From the NCBI GenBank assembly GCA_964427155.1, contig CAYRSC010000021.1:1-14449 (forward strand): a stretch of DNA of 14,449 bases, given 5' to 3'. Position numbers and translations under genes: made by a program. This DNA comes from Desulfothermus sp964427155 (GTDB lineage: Bacteria; Desulfobacterota; Desulfovibrionia; Desulfovibrionales; Desulfothermaceae). The notes beneath the pieces were generated by a model. The model did not search any database. It saw only the letters and a list, made by a program, of their open reading frames with translations, and had not been told where the DNA came from. Shown here in pieces: positions 1 through 6,160 of the stretch (position 1 is the stretch's first letter; each line of letters begins with the position of its first letter).

Positions 1-1255
1 ACGCCTGAATAAGTAGCTGGGGTCCTGCTTCCTTGTATTGAAACCTCTCAAGCCAGCTCTCGCTGTGTTCTCTGAAAAACTCCTGAAATGCTCGCAAAAG
101 TTTATCCATATCAAGACGGCCGTCTTCTCTTACATACCAGAAGGTCTCATGGGTTATGGTAAGTTGTGTTCCAAAGGTAAGCTCCCTTGGAATCACTTCC
201 TGATATATCTTGTTGGATATCCTTAAATTCAGATGGGTCTTGATAAGTCCTAAATCCCTTACATACAAAATATCATCCACTGGCAAATCCTCTGGATTAA
301 CATCTCCTGTAAGTATTGACTCAATAACACTTCTCACTCTCTCTTCCTTTAGTTTGTCCGCAAGCTGGTCTATGTGAGTATATCGCTCTAAAATTATTCT
401 ATCTTTTGCTTCCTCTATAAGTTTCTTGGTTATTTTTTTCTCTCTGTCTCTTGCCTCTTTTATTTCAAAGCATGCAACATAACCAAGGGCATTGACAAGC
501 CAGGGCTGACCTTCTGTTAGCTCCCACACATAGTCTATTACCCCATCTTCAAATTCCTGGCCTGTCTCTTGTGTATGCTGATTGTATAAAATCCCTATTT
601 CATGTTTATTAAAATCTCCCAGATTAAGGGATTTTGCCTTGATGTTAAACGCACTGCCGCCTGTTATTATTGCCTTTTCCTTGCTGGAATGAATGCGATA
701 GTCTCTAACATCTCTAACTCCGCACAGGATTATGCTCTGGGGAAAACCATCTGGCCTGTTGGTATATCCTGCTCTTAGCTGTCTTAAAACACTTATCAAT
801 GTATCTCCCACAAGACTGTCTATCTCATCTAGCATTAAAACCAATGGTCTTTTTATCCTTTTACTCAAATAAGTAAGTGCCTTTAACAATGCTGCATCTT
901 CTCCGCTTTCATCTAATATCTTTTTCCCTTCTAATTTTACCTCTTCACCCCAAAATTGTTCAATCATTATTTCCATTGTACTCAAAATAGCCCTAATCCC
1001 TCTATATACATCTTCCCTCGCGCCTTGCGCTGATTCCACATTCACATACAAGGCCTTATATTTCCCCTTATTATTCAAATACTCCTGAAGAGCCAGAAGA
1101 CAGCTTGTCTTGCCTGTCTGCCGCGGTGCATGAAGAACAAAATACTTTTTTTGCTCTATTAAAAGCAATATCTCTTCCAGATCAAATCTCTCAAGGGGTG
1201 GCAAACAATAGTGCTCATCGCATCTAACTGGTCCTGCTGTGTTGAAATATCTCAT
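1..1255 (-). CDS. AAA-family ATP-binding protein (partial, C terminus beyond left edge)
   Basis: An open frame of 418 codons runs leftwards from ATG at 1255 to the window edge without a stop, so the C terminus is missing. I translated it from the minus strand. It begins MRYFNTAGPV and has a Walker A motif APRQTGKT (Lys at about residue 49) and a Walker B motif LMLDEID (about residues 140-146). It continues with Arg-rich sensor-like segments and a winged-helix-like stretch containing LPVDDILYVRDLGLI. This pattern belongs to the stand-alone archaeal-type/AAA-like ATPases that are abundant and paralogous in Desulfobacterota and cyanobacteria; their cellular role is largely unknown. Some relatives carry a C-terminal nuclease-like domain, which cannot be judged here. 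A good Shine-Dalgarno (AAGGAG) sits 7-8 bases before the ATG. The region is more AT-rich than the translation cluster. Recognition of the ATPase fold is firm; function is not. Confidence 0.85.
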   Translation of the reverse strand, partial: MRYFNTAGPVRCDEHYCLPPLERFDLEEILLLIEQKKYFVLHAPRQTGKTSCLLALQEYLNNKGKYKALYVNVESAQGAREDVYRGIRAILSTMEIMIEQFWGEEVKLEGKKILDESGEDAALLKALTYLSKRIKRPLVLMLDEIDSLVGDTLISVLRQLRAGYTNRPDGFPQSIILCGVRDVRDYRIHSSKEKAIITGGSAFNIKAKSLNLGDFNKHEIGILYNQHTQETGQEFEDGVIDYVWELTEGQPWLVNALGYVACFEIKEARDREKKITKKLIEEAKDRIILERYTHIDQLADKLKEERVRSVIESILTGDVNPEDLPVDDILYVRDLGLIKTHLNLRISNKIYQEVIPRELTFGTQLTITHETFWYVREDGRLDMDKLLRAFQEFFREHSESWLERFQYKEAGPQLLIQA

Positions 1256-1397
1256 AAGAGTTCTCCTTATATCCTATTTTTCCTATAAACCCCTAAACCG
1301 GGAAGGGCATATTTACTGGTTAAATCAAGGCGTATCAATTTTTTTGGTCTCCTGCAACCACAGCTGCTGTATTCAGCACCATCTATATCTAATTCTT

Positions 1398-1426
1398 TTG
1401 ACTCTTATTAGGATATACACTAACCT
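1398..1426 (+). promoter_or_regulatory. possible promoter for the MoaD/ThiS-like gene
   Basis: TTGACT (1398-1403) is followed after 17 bases by TAACCT (1421-1426), a fair -35 and a weak -10 about 90 bases upstream of the gene at 1515. The intergenic stretch 1256-1514 separates two divergent genes and otherwise shows only a small hairpin (TGCTG/CAGCA around a TATT loop, 1365-1378) with no T-run. No convincing promoter for the leftward ATPase was found in it. Confidence 0.3.
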
Positions 1427-1514
1427 CTCCAAAAGATAGGAAGAAACGCACCAGGTCTTAAAAATCCAGATCTCTAACATGGCCTTACGTATAAGAAAAA
1501 AGGGGCAACATCTC

Positions 1515-1826
1515 ATGGCAATAATTACAATTACCTTTAATGCCTTTGGGTTTCTACAAAGGAAGCTAAAAGAGGAGAATATAGATCCCTGCAACCTCCC
1601 TCTGCAGATAAAGGAACAGGAGACCCCAGAGGATATAATGACAAGGTTTAAACTGGCTGAGGAAGAGGTAGAGGCCGTATTTGTAAATGGAAAAATTGCT
1701 CCCCTGGATACTCCCTTAAGAGATGGGGATAGAGTGGCCTTTGTCCCTCCAGGCACCCCAGGACCATACAGGGTACTGTTGGGGATACGAAAAATTGCGG
1801 AGAAAAAAGAAGATATCTCATCTTAG
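1515..1826 (+). CDS. MoaD/ThiS-family beta-grasp protein (103 aa) with atypical C terminus
   Basis: MoaD/ThiS proteins are small ubiquitin-like sulfur carriers for molybdopterin or thiazole synthesis. The recognisable part is the second half: VFVNGKIAPLDTPLRDGD (residues 55-72) followed by RVAFVPPGTPGPYRVLLG (73-90), which matches the family's VNG...L.DGD.V...PP ending. A canonical carrier ends in Gly-Gly directly after this point. Here GTPGPYRVLLG and a charged tail of about 13 residues follow, so classical C-terminal thiocarboxylate chemistry is not evident. From memory, similar PPGTPGPYR endings occur in ThiS-like proteins encoded near aldehyde:ferredoxin oxidoreductases; no such enzyme is in this window. 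I chose ATG 1515 because AAGGGG lies upstream at suitable spacing and the beta strand AIITITFNAFG begins there. The in-frame ATG at 1479 lacks a Shine-Dalgarno. Confidence 0.75.
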   Translation: MAIITITFNAFGFLQRKLKEENIDPCNLPLQIKEQETPEDIMTRFKLAEEEVEAVFVNGKIAPLDTPLRDGDRVAFVPPGTPGPYRVLLGIRKIAEKKEDISS

Positions 1827-1905
1827 AATATCCCTTATCATAATTCATGGCCCTCTGGGACGGATAATCCCCTTCATACAAATGTTATTGGGCTTAACAA
1901 GTGCC

Positions 1906-1937
1906 TTGACACAATCAGGGTATGCGTAAAACTATAA
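1906..1937 (+). promoter_or_regulatory. candidate promoter of the metal-efflux permease, long spacer
   Basis: A perfect TTGACA (1906-1911) is followed after 20 bases by CTATAA (1932-1937), about 70 bases before the permease ATG. A 19-20 base spacer is characteristic of promoters activated by MerR-family metal sensors (CueR, ZntR type), which would suit a Cu/Zn exporter. I do not see a clear MerR-type dyad in the spacer, so this reading is tentative. A nearer alternative -10, TAAAAC with a 15-base spacer, is poorer. Confidence 0.4.
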
Positions 1938-1988
1938 GGGAAAGGAAGGGACTGTCAGGTTTATAGAGGAAACTGGACACCTTACCCT
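1937..1988 (+). other. imperfect stem-loop in the permease leader
   Basis: AGGGAAAGG (1937-1945) can pair with CCTTACCCT (1980-1988) with one A-A mismatch. Inside it, TGTC (1953-1956) pairs with GACA (1976-1979) and GGTTT (1958-1962) with AAACT (1970-1974, one G-U), around a 7-base loop. The ribosome-binding site GAGGAG follows a few bases later. It could be a leader RNA structure or an operator dyad. If transcription starts about 7 bases after the proposed -10, only the inner stem would be fully in the RNA. Confidence 0.3.
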
Positions 1989-2007
1989 ATTATGTGAGGA
2001 GATTAGT

Positions 2008-3264
2008 ATGGTTAAGGCGATCTTGATGGAATCCATCAGACTCATGGAGGAGATGGCACCCTATCTGCTCTTTGGATTCCTTTTTGCGGGGATATTAAAG
2101 GTCTTCCTCCCCCAGGAAAAGGTGGTGCGTTTTTTGGGGAAGGGAAAGATAAAATCAGTATTCAATGCCTCCCTTCTGGGCATTCCCCTGCCCCTTTGCT
2201 CCTGTGGTGTTATCCCTGCAGCAGTATCTCTCCACAAACAGGGGGCAAACAAGGGGGCCACCCTCTCTTTTTTGATCTCCACCCCCACCACGGGAATTGA
2301 CTCTATTCTTGCCACCTATGGCCTTTTAGGTGCTGTTTTTACCGTATTTCGGGTGATTACCTCTTTTATAGGGGCAGTGGTGTGTGGCTCCATTGTGAAC
2401 CTTTTATTTCCCCCTTCAAAGGCCCCCTCCCTCTCCACCACTTCTGTGGTATGTAGTGCCTGTGGAGAAGAGGGGGAACATAGCCATAGTCTCATTGAAA
2501 AGATGGGGCTCATCTTAAGGTATGCCTTTTTTGATCTAGTGGAGGATATTGGCAGGTGGCTCTTGATTGGTATCCTCCTGGGAGGGATAATCAGTTATGC
2601 GGCTCCTCCCTCTCTTATATCTGCCTATCTGGGCCCAGGTTTTATGCCCATGATAATCATGCTCCTTGTGGGGATCCCCCTATATGTGTGTGCCACAGGC
2701 TCCATCCCCATTGCCGCCGCCCTTATGTTAAAGGGGATGAGTCCAGGAGCGGCCCTGGTATTTCTCCTGTGCGGGCCTGCAACCAATACAGTAACCCTCA
2801 CCGTGATTGCCCGGGAGATTGGGAAAAAGGAGGTCATCATCTATCTGACATCTATTGTATTTTCCGCCCTCACTGCAGGGTTTGTGTTAAATCATATATG
2901 GCATCCTGGGGAGCTAAAATATGTGGCGGCCTCTGCCATGCTACCTCTATGGGTAAAGAAGACATCCACTATCTTGCTGGCACTTCTCCTGGCTCGCTCT
3001 TTTATTGTAAAGTTAGTAAGACCACATAAGGAAAAGGAGGTAAAGGAGATAATGGGAGAAAAACTCGTTATAAAGATCCCAGATATGAATTGCATGCACT
3101 GTGTCCGCTCTATTAAAGAGGCCCTTTCCTCTATAGATATAACTGAGGTAAATATAAACCTTGGAGAAAAAAAGGTAACCCTGGATGCATCCCTTGCCTC
3201 CAGGGAGGAAGAGATCCTGAAATGCATAAGGGGTGCTGGATTTAGCGGATATGTGGAAGAATAG
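2008..3264 (+). CDS. Cu/Zn efflux-type permease (COG0701, SO_0444-like) with C-terminal HMA domain
   Basis: This 418-residue inner-membrane protein resembles the COG0701/DUF318 permease family, in particular the SO_0444-type Cu/Zn efflux transporters. The N-terminal half has hydrophobic segments around GIPLPLCSCGVIPAA (C64-S-C66-G67) and LISTPTTGID. The second half repeats the theme with YVCATGSIPIA (C228) and LLCGPATNTVT. Between the halves a soluble loop holds C149-x-x-C152 and H158-S-H160, possible metal ligands. Residues about 348-418 form a heavy-metal-associated domain with MNCMHC (C362, C365), the GMxCxxC metal-binding motif of copper chaperones and P-type ATPases. About eight membrane segments are expected. 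GAGGAG precedes the ATG by about 8 bases. The likely role is export of a soft metal ion, or arsenic by analogy with other COG0701 members; the actual substrate cannot be read from sequence. The upstream ThiS-like gene is about 180 bases away and probably separate. Confidence 0.88.
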   Translation: MVKAILMESIRLMEEMAPYLLFGFLFAGILKVFLPQEKVVRFLGKGKIKSVFNASLLGIPLPLCSCGVIPAAVSLHKQGANKGATLSFLISTPTTGIDSILATYGLLGAVFTVFRVITSFIGAVVCGSIVNLLFPPSKAPSLSTTSVVCSACGEEGEHSHSLIEKMGLILRYAFFDLVEDIGRWLLIGILLGGIISYAAPPSLISAYLGPGFMPMIIMLLVGIPLYVCATGSIPIAAALMLKGMSPGAALVFLLCGPATNTVTLTVIAREIGKKEVIIYLTSIVFSALTAGFVLNHIWHPGELKYVAASAMLPLWVKKTSTILLALLLARSFIVKLVRPHKEKEVKEIMGEKLVIKIPDMNCMHCVRSIKEALSSIDITEVNINLGEKKVTLDASLASREEEILKCIRGAGFSGYVEE

Positions 3265-3273
3265 GGTTTTCCC

Positions 3274-3302
3274 TTGACACCCATTTAACTTAGTTGTTAA
3301 GT
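3274..3302 (+). promoter_or_regulatory. promoter for tRNA-Val (and possibly thrS)
   Basis: TTGACA (3274-3279) is followed after 17 bases by TTAAGT (3297-3302), 12 bases before the tRNA 5' end. The -35 is perfect and the -10 is weak. It shares the octamer CTTGACAC with the permease promoter. It lies immediately after the permease stop codon, where no terminator for the permease was found. Confidence 0.55.
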
Positions 3303-3314
3303 ATCACTGGCAAT

Positions 3315-3386
3315 AGGCGCGTAGCTCAGGGGGAGAGCACTTGCTTGACGCGCAAGGGGTCAGGAGTTCAAATCTCCTCGCGCCTA
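3315..3386 (+). tRNA. tRNA-Val (anticodon GAC)
   Basis: A complete cloverleaf can be folded by eye. Acceptor stem: AGGCGCG (3315-3321) with CGCGCCT (3379-3385), and discriminator A at 3386. D stem: GCTC (3324-3327) with GAGC (3335-3338). Anticodon stem: CTTGC (3340-3344) with GCAAG (3352-3356), loop TTGACGC with anticodon GAC at 3347-3349, which reads GUC and GUU valine codons. T stem: AGGAG (3362-3366) with CTCCT (3374-3378) around TTCAAAT. All four stems pair perfectly. CCA is not encoded; TATC follows the discriminator, so it must be added after transcription. Confidence 0.97.
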
Positions 3387-3396
3387 TATCCACCTG

Positions 3397-3432
3397 ATAG
3401 GGAGGCCTATTTGCCTCCCTATTTAGATTTTT
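3397..3432 (+). terminator. intrinsic terminator or attenuator between tRNA-Val and thrS
   Basis: ATAGGGAGGC (3397-3406) and GCCTCCCTAT (3413-3422) form a perfect 10-bp stem with a 6-base loop, followed by TTAGATTTTT. It begins 10 bases after the tRNA, so it can define the tRNA transcript end. Because the thrS Shine-Dalgarno starts right after the T-run, a thrS transcript must either read through this hairpin or start inside the tRNA/terminator region. No good promoter was seen there, so partial read-through is the simpler reading. Confidence 0.85.
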
Positions 3433-3451
3433 GGGGGAGGTAAGAAAATTG
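3433..3451 (+). promoter_or_regulatory. thrS ribosome-binding site and TTG start, with alternative pairing
   Basis: GGGGGAGG (3433-3440) lies 8 bases before TTG at 3449-3451, the preferred thrS start. GGGAGG within it (3435-3440) is identical to the 5' arm core of the preceding terminator (3400-3405). The terminator's 3' arm CCTCCC (3414-3419) can therefore pair with either copy, so forming the terminator stem would leave the SD free, and breaking it could let the arm sequester the SD. The alternative stem would have a loop of about 15 bases. This is an inference from base complementarity only. Confidence 0.5.
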
Positions 3452-5392
3452 AAGCTCAGGTCAGGAAAAGAAACACGGGAGATAGAAATAGGCAACGCCA
3501 CCACATGGGAAGAGCTCTTATCCAGGGAGTTGGGTAAGGGGCGTGTAAAGACAGTGGTGGCATGTAAGGTAGATGGAAGCCTGGTGGACCTAACTGCTTC
3601 TCCCTCAACAGATGTGTCTCTGGTGGAGCCAGTATTTATCACCTCTGCTGAAGGCCTAGCGGTCCTGAGACATAGCTGTGCCCATGTAATGGCCCAGGCA
3701 GTAAAAAGGCTTTTCCCTTCTGCAAAACTGGCCATTGGACCTGCAGTGGAAAATGGATTTTACTATGATTTTGAGTCCTCCAGACCCTTTACTCCTGAGG
3801 ATATGGAAAGGATAGAAGAGGAGATGCGCAGGATCGTGGCAGAGGATATACCCATCTGTCGTCGCATCCTTTCCAAGGAAGATGCCGTCAGGTTATTTTC
3901 AGAGAGGAGAGAGACCTATAAACTGGAGTTACTGGATGAAATAGAGGAATCAGAGGTCTCCCTTTATGAACAGGGGGAATTTGTGGACCTATGTCGGGGG
4001 CCCCATGTGCCATCCACTTCCCGTATTACTGCCTTTAAACTCACCTCTGTGGCCGGGGCGTACTGGAGAGGGGATGAGAAAAATCCCATGCTCCAGCGCA
4101 TATATGGAACTGCCTGGCCTACAACAAAGGAACTAAAAAAATATCTCCACATGCTGGAGGAGGCCCAGCGCCGCGACCACAGAAAACTGGGGCCACAGCT
4201 TGACCTCTTTAGTTTTAGTGATGAGGTGGGTCCAGGGATGCCCATTTTTCACCCCAAGGGGGCCCTGGTGAGGACTATTTTAGAGGATTTCGAGATAAAG
4301 GAGCACCTAAAGCGGGGATATGAGCTGGTTAGAGGTCCACAGCTCCTGAGACAGGCCATGTGGGAGCGCTCAGGCCATTATGATAACTATAAGGAAAATA
4401 TGTATTTCACAGAGATAGATGGCCAGAAATATGGCCTGAAGCCCATGAACTGTCTTGCCCACATGCTCATCTATAAATCCAGATTGAGGAGTTATCGGGA
4501 CCTTCCAATAAGATATTTTGAGCTGGGAAAGGTAAACCGTCATGAAAAATCAGGGGTACTTCATGGACTCCTCAGGGTAAGGGAGTTTACCCAGGATGAT
4601 GCCCATATAATATGTCGCCCTGATCAACTTCAGGAGGAGATAATAAATATCCTGCGGTTTGTGCATGACATAATGGGTCTATTTGGTTTTGAGTATGAGG
4701 TAGAGATATCCACCAGACCGGAAAAATCCATTGGCACAGATGAAGACTGGGAAAGGGCCACTAATGCATTAAAGCAGGCCCTTGAGGTACTGGAGATGGA
4801 TTATGATATCTGTCCAGGGGAGGGGGCCTTTTATGGTCCAAAGATTGATGTAAAGCTCAAGGATGCCCTGGGCAGAAAATGGCAATGTGCCACCATTCAG
4901 TGTGACTTTACCCTACCTGCACGTTTTGACCTCACCTATATTGGGGCAGATGGGGAAAGACATAGGCCTGTAATGTTACACAGGGTGATCCTTGGGGCCA
5001 TAGAGAGGTTTCTAGGAGTATTAATAGAACACTATGCCGGGGCCTTTCCCACCTGGCTTGCGCCGGTGCAGGCCCGCATTGTAAATATCACTGATGAGCA
5101 GAGAGAATATGTGGACAAGGTTTACAATATACTTAAAGCACATGGTATCAGGGTGGAGAAGGATATAAGGAACGAAAAGCTGGGGCTCAAGATAAGGGAG
5201 GCCCAACTTGAAAAGATACCCTATGTGTTGGTGGTTGGAAACAGGGAAAAAGAGGATGGTACAGTAAATGTAAGGCTTCGGGGGGGCAAATCCCTGGGGG
5301 CCATGAATATAGAAGAGGTGGCAGGGGTTATAATTGAGGATTGTGAAGAACCTTTTAAACGGGGAGGGATGAGCTATAGCTTCTCCTGTTAA
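3449..5392 (+). CDS. thrS: threonyl-tRNA synthetase
   Basis: ThrRS charges tRNA-Thr with threonine and edits Ser-tRNA-Thr in the cytoplasm. The 647-residue product has the full bacterial architecture: TGS domain (about 1-62), editing domain with H75-x3-H79 and C182/H186 (CRGPH), class II catalytic core (about 240-530), and an anticodon-binding domain (about 540-640). The catalytic zinc ligands are present as C335 (KPMNC), H386 (DDAH) and H511 (VMLH), nearly the E. coli numbering. Motif 2 is seen at RYFELGKVNRHE. I start it at TTG 3449, which has a strong Shine-Dalgarno 8 bases upstream. The TTG at 3431 would overlap that site and the terminator T-run and adds only six residues. The last codons contain the infC ribosome-binding site and start, so the two are translationally coupled. 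Confidence 0.97.
   Translation: MKLRSGKETREIEIGNATTWEELLSRELGKGRVKTVVACKVDGSLVDLTASPSTDVSLVEPVFITSAEGLAVLRHSCAHVMAQAVKRLFPSAKLAIGPAVENGFYYDFESSRPFTPEDMERIEEEMRRIVAEDIPICRRILSKEDAVRLFSERRETYKLELLDEIEESEVSLYEQGEFVDLCRGPHVPSTSRITAFKLTSVAGAYWRGDEKNPMLQRIYGTAWPTTKELKKYLHMLEEAQRRDHRKLGPQLDLFSFSDEVGPGMPIFHPKGALVRTILEDFEIKEHLKRGYELVRGPQLLRQAMWERSGHYDNYKENMYFTEIDGQKYGLKPMNCLAHMLIYKSRLRSYRDLPIRYFELGKVNRHEKSGVLHGLLRVREFTQDDAHIICRPDQLQEEIINILRFVHDIMGLFGFEYEVEISTRPEKSIGTDEDWERATNALKQALEVLEMDYDICPGEGAFYGPKIDVKLKDALGRKWQCATIQCDFTLPARFDLTYIGADGERHRPVMLHRVILGAIERFLGVLIEHYAGAFPTWLAPVQARIVNITDEQREYVDKVYNILKAHGIRVEKDIRNEKLGLKIREAQLEKIPYVLVVGNREKEDGTVNVRLRGGKSLGAMNIEEVAGVIIEDCEEPFKRGGMSYSFSC
5361..5378 (+). promoter_or_regulatory. 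infC ribosome-binding site and AUA initiation codon
   Basis: GGGGAGGG (5361-5368) lies 7 bases before ATA at 5376-5378, all within the 3' end of thrS. In the infC frame there is a stop at 5370-5372, then no ATG, GTG or TTG until GTG 5433. That GTG would remove the conserved NEQIRAPKVRV segment. ATA is therefore the best-placed initiator. The ATG at 5369 is in the thrS frame and sits directly against the Shine-Dalgarno, too close to be used. Confidence 0.75.
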
Positions 5393-5900
5393 AGTAAGAC
5401 GAAATGAACAGATAAGGGCACCTAAGGTAAGGGTGGTGGATTCTTCAGGCAAACAGCTTGGCATAATGCCAACGAGACAGGCATTGGATATTGCCTATGA
5501 TCAGGGGCTGGACCTGGTGGAGGTGGCACCTCAGGCAAATCCTCCAGTATGCAAGATAATGGACTATGGAAAGTATGTGTACCAGCAGCAAAAAAAGATG
5601 CAGGAGGCAAAGAAAAAACAGGTACAGGTCCAGTTAAAGGAGGTAAAGCTGAGGCCTAAGACCGATGAGCATGACCTAAATACCAAGAAGAATCACATTA
5701 AGAGGTTTCTGGGAAAGGGGGATCGGTGCAAGATAACAATTTTTTTCCGCGGCAGAGAGATCCTGCACAAGGAACAGGGAGAAAAGATATTGCGTTCCCT
5801 TATAGAGGAGCTTGAGGATATTGCAAAGGTGGAGCAGGGTCCTAAGTTTGAGGGAAAAAATATGTTTGTAATCCTGGCACCAAGGACTCAGAAAAAATAG
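5376..5900 (+). CDS. infC: translation initiation factor IF-3 (AUA start)
   Basis: IF3 binds the 30S subunit, prevents premature 50S joining and proofreads the start codon and initiator tRNA. With an AUA start at 5376 the product is 174 residues (MASPVKVRRNEQIRAPKVRV...), the normal IF3 length. The N domain carries NEQIRAPKVRVVD and LDLVEVAPQANPPVCKIMDYGKY. A Lys-rich helical linker (QQQKKMQEAKKKQ) follows, then the C domain with EVKLRPKTDEHD and the tail KNMFVILAP. The gene overlaps the 3' end of thrS by 17 bases. Rare start codons in infC (AUU in E. coli, AUC in Myxococcus) are known to permit autoregulation, since IF3 itself discriminates against them; an AUA start fits this. The start codon is inferred from sequence conservation and spacing, not from protein data. 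Confidence 0.95.
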   Translation: MASPVKVRRNEQIRAPKVRVVDSSGKQLGIMPTRQALDIAYDQGLDLVEVAPQANPPVCKIMDYGKYVYQQQKKMQEAKKKQVQVQLKEVKLRPKTDEHDLNTKKNHIKRFLGKGDRCKITIFFRGREILHKEQGEKILRSLIEELEDIAKVEQGPKFEGKNMFVILAPRTQKK

Positions 5901-5926
5901 CACAATTATAATAATGAGGAGGAGTT

Positions 5927-6121
5927 ATGCCAAAGATGAAGACCCATAGGGGAGCGGCAAAGCGATTCAAGGTAACAGGTTCTGGGAGGATAAAGAGGAG
6001 AAAGGCATATCATAGCCATATCCTTACCAAAAAAAGTCCCAAGAGAAAAAGGAACCTCAGGAAGCCTGCACTGGTAGATTCTGCTAACATAAAGGCCATC
6101 AAAAGGGTCCTGGGGATTTAA
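5927..6121 (+). CDS. rpmI: 50S ribosomal protein L35
   Basis: This 64-residue, strongly basic protein begins MPKMKTHRGAAKRFKVTGSGRIKRRKAYHSH and ends in the family's typical NIKAIKRVLG region, matching full-length L35 of the large ribosomal subunit. GAGGAGGAG lies a few bases before the ATG. It sits 26 bases after infC and 39 before rplT, the usual infC-rpmI-rplT order. In E. coli, L20 represses rpmI and rplT through a leader RNA pseudoknot, but the short spacer here gives no clear counterpart. Confidence 0.98.
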   Translation: MPKMKTHRGAAKRFKVTGSGRIKRRKAYHSHILTKKSPKRKRNLRKPALVDSANIKAIKRVLGI

Positions 6122-6160
6122 TTACCTTTTAAAAAGAATGTGAGGAGGAGGTTTTTATAA

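Noticed and set aside
1365..1378. TGCTG/CAGCA hairpin as terminator of a gene in the intergenic gap
   Set aside because: Five base pairs with no T-run, and no gene ends near it; the two flanking genes are divergent.
1239..1439. Open frame of 66 codons on the plus strand
   Set aside because: It overlaps the ATPase start on the other strand, has no ribosome-binding site and resembles no protein; it lies mostly in intergenic AT-rich sequence.
1479..1514. Earlier ATG for the ThiS-like gene
   Set aside because: No Shine-Dalgarno before 1479, and the extra residues MALRIRKKGQHL are not part of the beta-grasp fold; AAGGGG precedes ATG 1515.
2556..3029. 157-codon plus-strand frame inside the permease gene
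   Set aside because: It is an out-of-frame shadow of the well-supported permease; its translation is Pro/His/Cys-rich and not protein-like.
3387..3448. T-box riboswitch ahead of thrS
   Set aside because: Only 62 bases separate the tRNA and the start codon, with no specifier loop or T-box consensus; a plain terminator hairpin explains the space.
5433..5900. infC starting at GTG 5433
   Set aside because: It would lack the conserved IF3 N-terminal segment NEQIRAPKVRV, which is encoded in frame just upstream, and it has no purine-rich Shine-Dalgarno at proper spacing.
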